Assembly: GCA_035771175.1 (NCBI GenBank)
Contig: CM069599.1
Span: 38,210,048-38,274,047 of the forward strand
Source of the DNA: Paratinospora sagittata
Taxonomy: Eukaryota; Streptophyta; Magnoliopsida; Ranunculales; Menispermaceae
Direction of reading: 5' to 3'
DNA length: 64,000 nucleotides
Numbering within the stretch: the stretch's first letter is position 1; every line of letters begins with the position of its first letter. The notes beneath the pieces were generated by a model. It worked only from the letters and a program-made list of their open reading frames with translations. It was not told the DNA's origin and made no database searches. Positions 22,264 to 34,662 of the stretch are shown in pieces. The translations under genes and the position numbers were made by a program.

Positions 22264-24103
22264 ACAATATAAATATGATCATTCACATCACTCATTCATC
22301 ATCTAAACCTCGCATTTCCATATATACACATCCATGTAAACCTATCCATACCCATCTATGTGATACAAATATTATTATAGTGTCATTTACATGACTACTA
22401 CTCAAAATAGTATTAAACTTTCTCAAACCATTTACATACATTGCAAAAGAAGAAGGATTTTCTATCCTTCACGTACCTTTCCCTTGCCTTTAGGATCCAA
22501 ACCTAAAATGTTTGAGAATTGGGTGAGCAACCATAGCTCAATGAATATTTTTAACTATGACATCATATATGCATTTAATAAAAATCATATGAATCAATAC
22601 ATTCAAAACATGTAACCAATCTTTCACAATACATACATGCCTATAAAATAATTTCAAACATGCAGGATTACTATAAAACATACAATCTCCCCATGTTAGT
22701 AATAGAGCGGGTATGCACTCCTTATTATGTATTTATAAGGAGTCTACGCTAGGACCTCTCATTATCCAATTTTCTGCTATGAATCATTTTAAATTAGGAC
22801 TTAATTCCAAAGTCCATTCAGAAACTATCACTCGGATCATGAGATTACTCAATCCTCATGCGGGACTGTCTTCTGGAAATGATCTCATGTTTTAACTTGC
22901 TTTAGCAAGTTCAAAACATGCTCCAAGGTCAAATATTTTCATGAATTTAAAACAATGCAATAAATACATATATTCATGATTTGAAACACACAATTTATAT
23001 TATATAATGTCATATACAAGGAACCAAAGTCAAAAGATACTCACAGTGATACCGTGTAGACCAACTCTCTACGACCACTCTATTATTCGTATCCAATTAA
23101 CAATATAATCCTGTCATATATTTATTTCCAGATAATTGATAATTATTTATTAAATCATTATATCTAGTTGTTTTTTAATTATTCATTAAAACCTAACTCT
23201 CCAATTAATTCTCATAATTCTATTTTAGTCTAAAATTCAGGTGAAGCATCCAAAATATTTTATACGGCCTTTGTGATTATTTTTAAGGCAATGGACAATA
23301 GAAACAGACTTTTCTACCACATTCCCATTAATATTCAAGTTTGTCGTATTTACCGAATTCAGTTAGACATAAAATAAAAATATCAATTGATACCCAAAAA
23401 TCATAATTTGGTATCGATACGTCCGAAATTCAGTTCTCTATAATTTTATGGTTTCAAATCGGGATTTCACCAGCGTTTGACATGGTTCGAAAGGTCCCTA
23501 ATATCAAATTTGGCTTCCGACAGCTATACCGACACCAATATTACATTTGAATACATACAAACCACATATCTAGTCTCTGCACATCTATAGGAGTCATAAT
23601 ATATCATTTTTATGTGTTTTCTACATATATCATTTCACGACGAAAAATGATAAAAATAGCTTACCCACGAGATGAATCGGCCGTGAAACCCATCCATCCC
23701 CCTTTCTCTCTTCATCTGTGGGTTTCCTTTTTACAAACCAAAACACGTTAGAAAAGAAAGAATGTGATAAGAATCTAATTAATATGATCCCATGTTTTCA
23801 AAGCCACTTAGTAAAACAACTTCCCCATCAAATTTCACTAAATCATTTAACTTTCCTTCATTCAACTATTCTACTGTTCAACTATTCATTAACCTTCAAC
23901 TAAACTATTCATTTAACTTTAACAACTACTTCATTATCAACTTCATTTAATCATTTACCGATTGATTAAAATCACCACTTAAGTTAATAATTCAATTTAT
24001 TTATCAATATCCTTTAAATATAGCATATATTTTTATACACATATTTGTTTCGATATACGTATAAGTTAATGTATGTATTTAATTAAAACTACGGGGTGTT
24101 ACA
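22264..24103 (-). repeat. Gypsy 5' LTR, truncated
   Basis: Aligns with 16149-18108 of the intact LTR and ends GGGTGTTACA. About 170 bp at the element-proximal end (equivalent to 15976-16148) are missing, together with the primer-binding site. Confidence 0.85.
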
Positions 24104-24108
24104 TCATT

Positions 24109-24409
24109 ACTTACTGATGTTTGTCACATGCTACACCAACATTTACTAACATTACAAAAATAATCTTTGTTAGCAAGGTCACAAAATATCTTTTAGCGTT
24201 ATTATCAAATTATCCATAAATGTAATTTTTAATATAAAACTATTTGATGACTTTATATTGAAAATTAGTTGGTAATGTAATAATTATTGGGAAAAGCAAC
24301 AAACGTTAAAGAGTATTTGCTTTATAAATAGTATAGATATATGACATAAGTCTTCTGGAAGTGATATATAACACTTTTGGTCCTTTTTTTTTGCTTTTTT
24401 GATTCATGT
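24109..24409. other. Gene-free AT-rich stretch
   Basis: Between the gypsy element and the LINE. I see no gene, RNA or transposon end here. Confidence 0.5.
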
Positions 24410-25439
24410 GTTTACAGGGAGATCGAAATACAAAGTATTTCCACACTAAGGCCACTTCCTGAAGACGTATGAATTGTATCAAAGGCTTATTGATCAATCA
24501 GGCGTCTGGAGTAAAAACCACTTTCATATCAGTGACACTGTCATGAGATATTTTCAAGACTTGTTTAAAGACAGTTTAACCATTGCTAAGAAAAATCTAT
24601 GGAAGACTTCCCCTGAAAAATTTTAGACGTAGATATTAGTTCGTTGGATAGGACCATATCTATAAAAGAACTGCGAACAACCGTCTTCTTAATGCACCCA
24701 AAAAAAGATTTGGGGTCGGACGAACTTACAACCATTTTTTTCAAATAAAATTGGGATATAGTTCATTCCTCTATGATGCATACAATTAGCCAATTCTTCA
24801 ATCATATGTCATGGAGCCAAAGATCAATCAAACACATGTTACATCGATCCCTAAGATTCCCTTGCCAAGGTTAATGTCAAATTTTTGTCCCATAAGCTTG
24901 TGCAATGTCACCTATAAGGTTGTTGCAAAAATATTGACCAATAGGTTGAAACATGTGATCAATAGGTTACATATAATACTTTTCTTGCTTGAGAAATCCT
25001 CCTTACTATGAGAAGTAAGAAAAGAAGATGGCATGATGCAGTTATAAAGCTCGACATGTCCAAAGCTTATGGCAGATTGGAGTGGTCGTTCTTGCTCCAA
25101 CTTATGACAAAAGTGGTGCCAATGCATATGGTTGTGTTTCTCTTCGATGTCATATAAAATTAAATCAATGGAGATCTCTTCGAGCATATCATCCCATCAA
25201 GAGGAATTCGACAAGAAGATCCTCTCTCTCCTTTTCTTTTTATTATATGTTTTAGAATTCCTCTCTTTCTTACTTTCAAAATCAGTGGAGAATGGTACTC
25301 TACACCCTTTCAAACTAAATGTTGAATGACCTAGCATATCTCACCTCTTTTTCACAAATGATGCCATTCTTTTTTGCAGCGCAAGTACGAAGAATTTACA
25401 ATTTATTGCAAGAACTCTCCAAACCTACCACTAACTTTT

Positions 25440-25794
25440 TGTTATATATAGTAAGTGGCCCGGCTATTTTATGGGCTCAAAGATTTTTTATTTTATTAAT
25501 TTTTTTGACTGTATTAGTTTTTTGAATTGAGTAGGAAAATTTTTCAGTCTGAATTGAAAACTAAGTCTATAACTCTCTATATATACCTAGTATTGGAGAT
25601 TGAGAGGTAAGAGAGAAAATAAAAAGATATTATAAGTATTGTACTGGATTATTCCATATTAGTAAAATATTCAGCTCTCGTGGACATAGACGGATTTTTA
25701 CCGAACTACATAAATTTATGTGCGTTCTTCTTATTACTTTGATTTATATATGCGTGTGCGTATTTGTATTTATTTCACTGCATAAATTTTAATA
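25440..25794 (+). repeat. Copia 5' LTR
   Basis: 355 bp, TGTTATATATAG..TTTTAATA. The last two bases have lost the usual CA. A CTATATATACC promoter box is near 25577. Confidence 0.85.
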
Positions 25795-26253
25795 AATTAG
25801 TATTAGATAGAGGTTTCTCGTAAAAGTACAAACACGTGTTGGTCGTTGATAACGCTATTGATCGCATTAGAATACTTACCGTGGGCGATTTGGTTTTGGT
25901 GTGCAGCTGTTACAAAAAGGTTGAACGTGCGAAGTAGTGCAACGATAAAAATTGATATTTGAACCAGTACGTGGAAAAGTGAAAGAAGTTTTGGTTTAAG
26001 AAAAAAAAAGACAACTTTATTTGTCTTTTTTGTGAATCATTAGCTATTAAATAAAGGTGGGTCCCATTCATATTTCTTTTGGTTTTCTCTTTGCAAGTGG
26101 AGAAGAATTTTTTTTTTCTTAGTTGTTGCGCCAAAAATACCACGGTGAATAATCAACGACACATGTTTTTTTTTTTATATTAGGGTCGTTCGGAGTCGGA
26201 TTTCAGTTCCATTTTTTGTGGTGTAATCATGTCGATGAGATCTACGTAGTGGT

Positions 26254-29200
26254 TAGAGTTAATCGATGAAATGGTTGCAAAATTTAAGATTGAGAAGTTT
26301 AACAGGAAGAATGACTTTAATCTTTGACGGATTAAGATGCAAGTCCTGTTGACACAAGACGGGCTGAAAAAGGCGTTAAAGGGAAGAGATGCATTGTCTG
26401 CGAAGCTGACAAAAAAAGAGAAAGATGATATCATGGATAAAGCGTTTACTTCTATTATCTTATGCTTGAGTGATGAAGTCATGCGAGAAATTAAAGAGGA
26501 GACTACAACTGCGGGTTTGTGGTTGAAATTAAAGAGTTTGTATATGACAAAATCTCTAACAAACCGGTTATATTTGAAGAAGTCGTTGGACATGTTGAAC
26601 ATGAAGGAAGGTGCGTCCATGAGAGAACATCATGATGAGTTTAACAAGATTCTTATGGCTTTGAAGAATGTTAGGTACAAACTCAATGATGAGGACCAAA
26701 CAATGTATTTGCTATGTTCACTACTGGATTCTATGAGCATTTTGTGGATACTATGATCTACAATAGAGACACCCTGGCTCTAGAAGATGTCAAAGCACCT
26801 TTGAACTCGAAGGAGTTGAAAATGATGGTTACTGGAGAAAAAGTAAAAAGCTCAGGTGAAAGCTTGTTGGCTAGAGGTAGATCAGAACAGAAATGGTCCA
26901 AAGGTCGTGGAGGTCGATCTAGATCAAAATCAAAGGGTAGAAAATTAAAGTGCTCTGAATGTCACAAAAAATGACACTTTAGGAAAGATTGTCCAAAGCG
27001 CAAGGAAAAAGGAAAATAGAAATCATAGATTTTAGTACTGCAGCTGTTGCATAAGAAGAATTTGATAGTGCTAATATTCTTTCAACCACTGTGGGATGCT
27101 CAGGTGATGAGTGAATTATTGATTCAGGCTGCTCATATCATATGTGTCATAATAGGGACTGGTTCGCTTCTTATCAGAGTGTGAACTGTGGTACTGTACT
27201 TATGGGGAATAATATGGCTTGTAAGACAGTAGGGATAGGAACAGTGAAGATCAAGATGCATGATGGTGTTGTGAGGACTTTGACAGAGGTTAGACATGTT
27301 CCTGAGCTGCGCAAGAATCTTATTTCTATGGGTACCTTAGATGCACAGGGCTGCAGGATTGTAGCTAAAGGTGGAGTTTTAAATGTAGTCTGAGGTGCAC
27401 TGGTTGTTATGAAAAGCAAGAAACTTGGTAACTTGTATGTGTTATCAGGGCATACAGTTGCAGGTAGTACAATGATGTCTACATCTTCGGATAGTGGCTC
27501 AACATATACTCAGTTGTGGCATATGCCATTAGGGCATATGAATCAAAGGGGACTTGAGGTGTTGAGCCAGAAAGGCTTACTTGGGAAGAGTAAGGTTGAG
27601 AAGTTGGACTTCTGTGAGCATTGTGTGTTTGGAAAACAATGTAGAGTTAAGTTCAACAAGGCAGCTCACCGCACCAGAGGTACTCTGGATTATATGCATT
27701 CAGATCTGTGGGGTCCTTCCACAGTTCCCTCACTTGGTGGAGCGAGGTATTTTGTTTCCTTTATTTATGACCGTTTATGTATGGTCTGGGTGAAAATACT
27801 GAAAAGTAAGAATGAAGTGTTTGAGGTCTTTAAGTAATGGAAGACAAAAGTTGAGAAGCAAACTGGAAGAAACATCAAGAGGTTAAGAACCGATAATGGT
27901 GGTGAGTACATTAATAAAACATTCTCAGAGTTTTGTGAGCATGAATGCATTGAGGATGAACTGTACTTTACCAGAGAGGGCGCGATGTATGTTATCCAAT
28001 GCTGGTTTGGATAAAGAATTCTGAGCAGAGGCGGTGAATACAACTTGTTTCCTCGTTAACAGATCACCATCTACAACTATTGATTGTCAGACTCCACTTG
28101 AGGTATGGTTTGGTAATGTTGCTGATTATAGTTCTTTGAGAGTGTTTGGATGTCCAACTTACTATCATGTCAGGAAAAGTAAGATTGATCCTAGAGCAAA
28201 GAAAGCCATATTTTTGGGTTATGCAGATGGAGTGAAAGGATACAGGTTATGGTGTCCTGATTTGCATAAGATTGTGATTAGCAGGGATGTGACATTCGAT
28301 GAGTCTGCTTTGATGTCTGGTATGCAGATGGATTCTCAGAAGGAAGATAAGGGTGATTTTGTGCAAGTGGAGTTTAGTACTCCAGGAGAAAATTCAAAGA
28401 CTAATGTGGAAGAGACAACAGTTGGAGCCAGTGAGCAACAACAACAGTCCTTAGCTAGTGGCAAAGCTAAAAAGACAATTTCGCTATGGGTTCAAAGACA
28501 TGGTAGCATATGCATTGACAGTCATCTAGGATCAGATAGTGTGAGATATAAGGCAAGATTGGTTGCCAAAGGGTATGCTCAGAGAGAAGGCATGGACTAC
28601 AATAAGGTGTTTTCTCTAGTTGTGAAACACACTTCTATCAGAGTGTTATTGACATTAGTTGAATTATTTGACTTGGAGTTGGAACAACTAGATATCAAGA
28701 CAATTTTCTTACATAGGACTTGGATGAGACAATTTACATGAAGCAACCTGAAGGCTTTGAGGTTGCTGGTAAGAGCGATCATGTGTGTAAACTGAAAAAG
28801 TCCTTATATGGGCTTAAGCAGTCACCTAGATAGTGGTACAAGAAGTTTGATACCTTCATGATCAGGCAGGGATACATGAGGAGCAAGTATGACAGTTGTG
28901 TCTACTTTCTGAAGCTTCCAGATGGCTCTTACGTTTATTTACTCTTGTATGTTGATGACATGCTAATTGCTGCTAAGAGCATGGATGAGATCAACAAGTT
29001 AAAATCTCAACTGAGTCAAGAGTTTGAGATGAACGATTTGGGTGCAGTTAAGAAGATTCTTGGTATGGAGATACATAGAGAAAAGAAAAATGGCAAGTTA
29101 TATCTATCACAGAGAAAGTACTTGGAGAAAGTTCTTTCAAGGTTTGAAATGGAGAACTCTAAGCCAATGAGTACTCCATTGGCAGCTCATTTTTTACTTT

Positions 29201-29922
29201 CAACAGATATGTCTCCGAGCACCGATGATGAGGTTGAGTACATGAGTCATGTTCCATATGCTTGTGCAGTGGGTAACTTGATATATGCGATGGTGTGCAC
29301 TAGGCCAAACATTTCACATGCAGTGAGTGTTGTTAGTAAATATATGGCAGATCTTGGAAAACAACAATGGCAGGCAGTGAAATGGTTGTTGCGATATCTT
29401 CGAGGTACTTTGGATGTAGGATTGGTTTTTCAGTGGGATAGTGGTACAGGTTCACTTGTCAGTGGATATGTGGATTCTGATTATGCTGGTGATTTAGACA
29501 AGCGGTGTTCCACTATAGGGTACGTGTTCACTTTGGCACGTGGTCTTATTAGTTAGAGGTGTATGTTGCAGACTATAGTTTCTTTGTCTACTACTGAGGC
29601 AGAGTATATGGTAGTGATAGAGGTTGTGAAGGGGGTTTTATGGCTCCGAGGTTTGATTGGTGACTTGGGGATTACCCTGGAGAGTGTACCAGTTCATTGC
29701 GATAGTCAGAGTGCCATTCACTTGGCTAAAAACCAAGTGCATCATGCTAGAACCAAGCATATTGATGTTCATTTCCATTTTGTTCGTGAAATTATCGAGG
29801 ATGGTGAGATTTCTTTACAGAAGATCAGTACCAATGATAATCCTACAGATATGTTGACAAAGACAGTCCCAGCGGTCAAGTTTGAGCATTGCTTGAACTT
29901 GATCAATATCCTACAGTGTTGA
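26254..29922 (+). pseudogene. Copia gag-pol polyprotein, several frame breaks
   Basis: Order as in copia: gag (26337-26750, GTS-rich UBN2 type, [11 protein letters not shown]); zinc knuckle CSECHKKxHFRKDC near 26950-26990 with the Gly replaced by a TGA stop; protease D-S-G in IIDSGCSYHMC near 27115-27150; GAG-pre-integrase and HHCC zinc site (HMPLGHMN, CEHC) at 27409-27640; integrase core (HSDLWGPS, RTDNGGEY); RT from about 28540 (VRYKARLVAKGYAQREG, YVDDMLIAAKS at 28950) and RNase H (TEAEYM, HCDSQSAIHLAKN, ARTKHIDVHFHFVRE) ending at 29922. Breaks lie near 26330, 26720, 26972, 27391, 27835, 28010, 28725, 28831 and 29555. Otherwise unusually readable for this window. Confidence 0.9.
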
Positions 29923-29993
29923 GCGCCTCGAGGGGCACGTTTGGAGATGTTGATTGGCTAGTGGCTTGTGGTGGTCCTCGCCAAGGTGGAGAT

Positions 29994-30308
29994 TGTTATA
30001 TAGAGTGTGTGGCTCGACCACTTTGTGGGCCTTAAGGCTTTCTATTTTTTTAGTTTCCTTGACTGTATTGGTTTTCTGAGCTGAGTAAGAAAACTTTCCT
30101 AGTCTGAATTGGAATCTAAGTCTATAGCTTTCTATATATACCTAGTATTGAGGATTGAGAGGTAAGAGAGAAAATAAAGAGACATTGTAAGTATTGTACT
30201 GGATTCTCCCATATTAGTAAAATCTTCATTTCCCGTGGACGTAGGCGGATCTTCGCCGAACCACATAAATCTGTGTGCGTCCTTCTTTTTGCTTTGATTT
30301 GCATCTGC

Positions 30309-30341
<33 letters not shown>

Positions 30342-30371
30342 TGTGTTTGTTATGCTGCATAAATCTCAACA
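29994..30371 (+). repeat. Copia 3' LTR with a GT microsatellite
   Basis: 378 bp, TGTTATATAG..ATCTCAACA. Longer than the 5' LTR mainly because a (GT)n run at about 30309-30335 has expanded where the 5' copy has only GTGTGCG. Confidence 0.9.
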
Positions 30372-31859
30372 CTTTCAAGCTAGGAAGTTAATTGTTCTGA
30401 AAGTAACATCCAATTCAACTTCAAAGTCGGACTAAAAAAAGAAGAAAGATAGCTGCCCTCATTAAGATGAAGCCTTTTAATGATTTTGTGAAGTATTTGA
30501 GTCTAAGAATCATGATTGGAAGATCGACAAAGGAACAATTTCTCAATGTGGAATCTAAGATCAACAAAAGAATCCTTGGGTGGAAAGAACACCTTTTATC
30601 AACGACAGGAAAATATGTCCTTTTGAAGTCAGTTGCATTGTCAATTCCTACATTTGTAATGTCTCGTTTTAAACTCCCCAAAGTTGTCTTGCAATCTATT
30701 ACCTCCAAGTTAGCCCAATTTTGGTAGAGGTCCTCAAAGCAACTTTGCGGTGTTCATTAGTGCAAATGGAAGCAGCTGGAGGATGCGAAAAATCAATGGC
30801 AGCCTTGGCTTTAGAAACATACATAACTTTAACTTAGCACTATTAGCCAAGCAGTGTTTAAGGATTATCGACAACAACTACCCCCTTCATAGTCAGGTAC
30901 TTATAGCAAAATATTTTAGAAAATGTGATTTCATGAATGCCCCTTGAGAAATAGACCATCTTGAGGGTGTACGAGTTTATTTCAAGGGAGAATAATTCTT
31001 CGGAACGACCTCAAGTGGAGAGTTGGTAGTGGGTAGTCAATTAATCTAGTTAGAAAGTTTATTGTACACTATGAAATATATATGTCCTCACATATTGATA
31101 TATTGCTAGTTCAGTTCAATTTCATTAATTTATCCTTTCAAGAATATGATAAAGGTACATTGGTATATGTCTATGTCATCAACACAATGACTTGCGCTTA
31201 TTAAATTATTCATATGCCAATTGGGGTATGTATCCAGATGGAAAGTCTATACCTCGATATCTTTTGAGTTAAAGAATGGAGTTATATTAACAAATAACAA
31301 GAATTAGACTTGCCTTTCATTGTTAATTGTGAAAATAAAATAGATAACATATACTCATGCTTCTAAGAAGCAAATGGATTATATGATTTCTGCAAAGACA
31401 ACATTTTAGCACTAGTGCATTGGATCCCTGCTTCCTCACTTTGTGATTCCTAGATGTCATTTATCTTTGATAGATATGACAATAAACATGCCCTTAATAC
31501 TATTGACTACACTATACAACGAAGGGTTGATGATTAGCTATTTTGGCAAGTTACCTAAAGGTTATGTGTGATTCGATTTTAACGTACTTAGCTAGGAAAA
31601 CAATTAATTTAGAGTTGGATAGTGTGAGGGCGGCAAGAAGATCATCTAACAACACACCTCTACTTTATATTTTTTATCGCAATAACTTATGTTGCATCAT
31701 TTGGATGGCAATATAAGTGGGAACATAATGTTAAAATTGGTGGCCTGTTTTGAGGGATTAGAGATACTTGGACAGGTTTGATTAGATGGATCTAGGCATT
31801 ATGAGACACTAACATCAGTTTCTTCTAAAAGGGTTAATGTCTCTATACTGGCTCTTAAT

Positions 31860-32500
31860 GAGTTTCTAGTATAGAGCTACTGCTTGCAGATGTTCCTATG
31901 GTTGCACGGCCCATTTGCCACGTTGATTGATTCAAAAAATGAGATTGATGTCTCGCACACCCATGTACAAGTGGGAGAGTATACGTCATGGATCAAAATC
32001 AGCGCGCCCATGTGTGTTTCAACATGGGCAAGTGAGATGTAGATTTTGATTACTTGTAAATGCCACATGGCGTGCCACATGGGCTGCCACGCGGCAACCC
32101 ATATAGGTGGGTGGTTTTGTAACTATCCAAATTTGAGGCACCACAAGGTTATGGTAATCATGGGTAGTTACATGAGATTATATGGATCAAGAACTCTCCA
32201 TATAAAACCTTGATTGGTGAGATAATGTGAAGAGGCATGGGATAAGATTTAGTAGAACAAGAAGACGATCTAGTGAATAAGATCATCTACTAGTGTACAC
32301 TCGTGAAAGAAAACACATTCTCTCCAATACTCTCTACATTAAATTTTCTCATAGAATCAAAATCATACGAATACTTGGGCTGTGGAAGACGAATCACACT
32401 TGTCATGTGGTGTGATTCATCGTGAAATTTGAATTGAAGGAGCAACGAACACATGAAATGCCGGATCTTGGCAACACTTCTGCATTCGGTAACATTTTTC
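31860..32500 (+). other. Possible LTR-like sequence, unresolved
   Basis: A TATAAAACC box at about 32201 is followed by a leader rich in AGAAGA/ATCATCTA and an end resembling CGGTAACA at 32493. CATG-containing short inverted repeats occur at 31975-32090. I found no convincing 5' boundary or target duplication and no coding sequence. Confidence 0.3.
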
Positions 32501-34370
32501 CAATTTATTTACTTTTTGGAATTTGTTTAGTTTCCAACCGTTGTGCTTCAGTATAATGTCCCAATCATTTTAACATTTTTTATGCATAAATACTTCAATA
32601 ACTTGCGTTTCTTATTAAAAAAGACAAATTTAATTTCAATAACAAAATAAGAAAGAAAAGAAAATGAAAAGATACCGAAGGTACGGGCTTGTTTGTTTGA
32701 AATGTTACGTTGAATTTGCCTGAATCTTTTGAAAAAAAAAAACATATAAACGATAAGGAAAAAAGTTCTTTCAAAATGTCTAATGGAAGAGCTAAGCAGC
32801 ACTCTCAGTGAATTAGAGAATCCTAAGTTGTTCACATTAGCCTTTCCAATTAGTATTTGTTCTTGAAGATCTAATTGTTAGAAAGAAGAGTTGTTGAAGG
32901 TTTTGCCGCTAGCCATTTTCCAATTAGTATTAGTAACAACAATGATATAAATTATGGTCTTAAGTAACATACCTTATTCTGACAAAAAAAGAAAGAAAGT
33001 AGCACACCTTAACTTGGATACACTGTGGCCCGAGGTGGACTTTGTATGCATCCAATTAAATAAATTTGGAGTAATTGTTTGATATAAATGTTAAATCTGA
33101 CCCAAACATTTATATAGAATAAAAGTGTAGTAATTGTTTGATCTGACTTGTGTGTTAGAATCCCGCCCAGGCGCAAAGGATGCAGACATTTACTTCTTTG
33201 TGTAATTAGGTGGTAGGCTAGTTTGAGATAGTTTTGCCCTAGTACCTCTCAAGAAATGTTTCTGGTGAAAGTATGTTGTGACAAAACTGGCTATTTGACC
33301 AAAAAAAAAAAAAAATTAGTATCACGGAGCAAAAAAAATTATCCTTTTCTTAAAAATAAATATTATTAAAAATATTTTTAATTCAAAAGCACCCTGCAAA
33401 TACTCAATCTATCACGCCACAGCGATCACTTTAATTGTTTGGAACTTTTACTGAGCATAACTAAAAATTTTGATTTAAAAAAATATATATATTTTTTTTA
33501 TTTTTAAAAGAAGAAACTTAATTGTTGGGTTATTATGATTTTGTTGTGAATAAGCTCACATTTCTTCTCATCTAAAACTTTCTATTCGTTGTCAAAAAAA
33601 AAAAAAAAAAAAAACTTTCTATTCAGTATGGCTATTCACAAAGAAAGTTTACTGTAAAAATTTATTTTTCTCTTTGCTATACACTTGGATTCAAATTTTC
33701 AAGAAGTCGTGCAGGGCGCTGCACACAATGTGTGGTGGGGCCCGCGCCTGGACTGCCATTGGTATTAATATTAGATGGGCTGGCATGGTTGATTCGTTGG
33801 CCCTTTTTATTTTTTATTTTATTTTTATCCAACAATACGGTGAGACCGCGTGGGCCAGCCGGGCCGGCTACGCTGCCAGGCACCGGCAGACCTCATCTTC
33901 ACGCTACACAAAGCAGCGCTCTCATTTATTTTTTTTCGTTTTTCGTGTTATTTCTAATTTCTATTATTATAATGTTCTTTTGTTTTATTTCTAATTATTA
34001 TAATTATGGGATTCAAACCAATACTTTTGTGATCCAAAACTTGAGATAAAAACATCAAGAAGATTTTCTGTTTGTGGGTCTATTTGTATTACATCGCATT
34101 AAAATGCATACACTACATTAAGGTTCAACTATTAATAAAAGAAATAATATCTACATTAAGGTTCAAATAGAATCACAACAAAACCCATAAAAAAGTTAGA
34201 TCAGATCATATGAGATTGGAGATCATATGAGATTGGGGAGAATGACCTCATACGCCTCCCGATAAGAAGAAAATATTTATAATTATAAAAAAGGCCTCAT
34301 TTTCTAAAATTTTAAAAACTAATTTGAAAGTTAATCAATTAAACACTTGCTTCTTATTCTTGTATATACA
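32501..34370. other. Gene-free AT-rich stretch with poly(A) scars
   Basis: No gene is supported. A 15-base A run at 33301-33315 follows sequence with a B-box-like TTAGAATCCC near 33157, hinting at an old retroposed element without recognisable ends. Another A run is at 33594-33614. A GC-rich patch at 33712-33745 (CAGGGCGCTGCACACAATGT) stands out by composition but has no identified function. Confidence 0.4.
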
Positions 34371-34387
34371 TGAATATAAAGAAGGAT

Positions 34388-34645
34388 TTTTTATTTTTAT
34401 TTTTATTTTTTTGAAAAGATACAAGCTCACCTATTTTCCATGTTAGAACCCTTTGGATCCCACTAATTTTCATATCAATAAGTCACTCGGCCCAACACTC
34501 GGTACAAGACACGAACATAGACCCTCCATGATTCTGTTACAGGCTTCAAGAAAATATCGCTCCTCCATCCGCAACCTGAGACTCAAACCCGCAACCTTTG
34601 TAAAACCTCCTACTTCTTCTCACCATCAAACCAATGACTCATTGG
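34388..34645 (-). mobile_element. tRNA-derived SINE with perfect 17-bp target duplication
   Basis: The 17-base TGAATATAAAGAAGGAT occurs exactly at 34371-34387 and 34646-34662. On the minus strand the 258-bp insert starts near a box-A-like TGGTTTGATGGTGAG, has the box-B-like GGTTTGAGTCTC about 40 bp downstream, and ends in an A-rich tail (AAAAATAAAAATAAAA). This is the structure of a SINE mobilised by LINE machinery. Confidence 0.9.
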
Positions 34646-34662
34646 TGAATATAAAGAAGGAT

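Larger units (their letters stand above)
15976..24103 (-). mobile_element. Ty3/gypsy element with long LTRs, degenerate
   Basis: An 8.1-kb minus-strand element bounded by TGTCGCAACCC (15976) and GGGTGTTACA (24103), with the flanks TCATC (15971-15975) and TCATT (24104-24108) as a 4-of-5 target duplication. The order on the minus strand is damaged 5' LTR (22264-24103), gag, protease, RT, RNase H, integrase, 3' LTR (15976-18108). Long LTRs and a chromodomain-like C-terminus suggest a chromovirus of the Tekay/Del type. A polypurine-like tail (GTTGGGGAAAT) precedes the 3' LTR at 18109. Many stops and frame shifts make it inactive. Confidence 0.85.
25440..30371 (+). mobile_element. Copia element, Tork/TNT1-like, nearly full length
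   Basis: 4.93 kb with LTRs at 25440-25794 and 29994-30371 (TGTTATATA..; the 3' copy ends TCTCAACA). CTTTT (25435-25439) and CTTTC (30372-30376) are a 4-of-5 target duplication inside the LINE. A primer-binding site (TTAGTATTAGATAG, a decayed TGGTATCAGAG) follows the 5' LTR and a purine tract (CCAAGGTGGAGAT) precedes the 3' LTR. Visible divergence between the LTRs indicates an old insertion. Confidence 0.9.
24410..31850 (+). mobile_element. L1-type LINE ORF2 remnant, split by a copia element
   Basis: The left part 24410-25439 reads GDRNTKYFHTKATS (linker between endonuclease and RT), then NFCPISLCNVTYKVVAKILTNRLK and LDMSKAYGRLEWSFL and EDPLSPFLFI (RT motifs), in several frames. The right part 30372-31850 continues with YLSLRIMIGRSTKEQFLNVE, GWKEHLLSTTGKYVLLKSVA, FVMSRFKLPK (RT thumb) and GSLGFRNIHNFNLALLAKQC. 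A weak RNase H-like trace may follow near 31740. Stops are common. LINE ORF2 nicks DNA and reverse-transcribes its RNA; this one is dead. Confidence 0.8.

Noticed and set aside
31877..32080. A Cys/His-containing minus-strand frame
   Set aside because: It reads across CATG-rich inverted repeats of a possible LTR; no known domain.
33674..34049. Open frames in the GC-rich patch
   Set aside because: No domain, no conserved start context, AT-rich low-complexity extension; likely chance.
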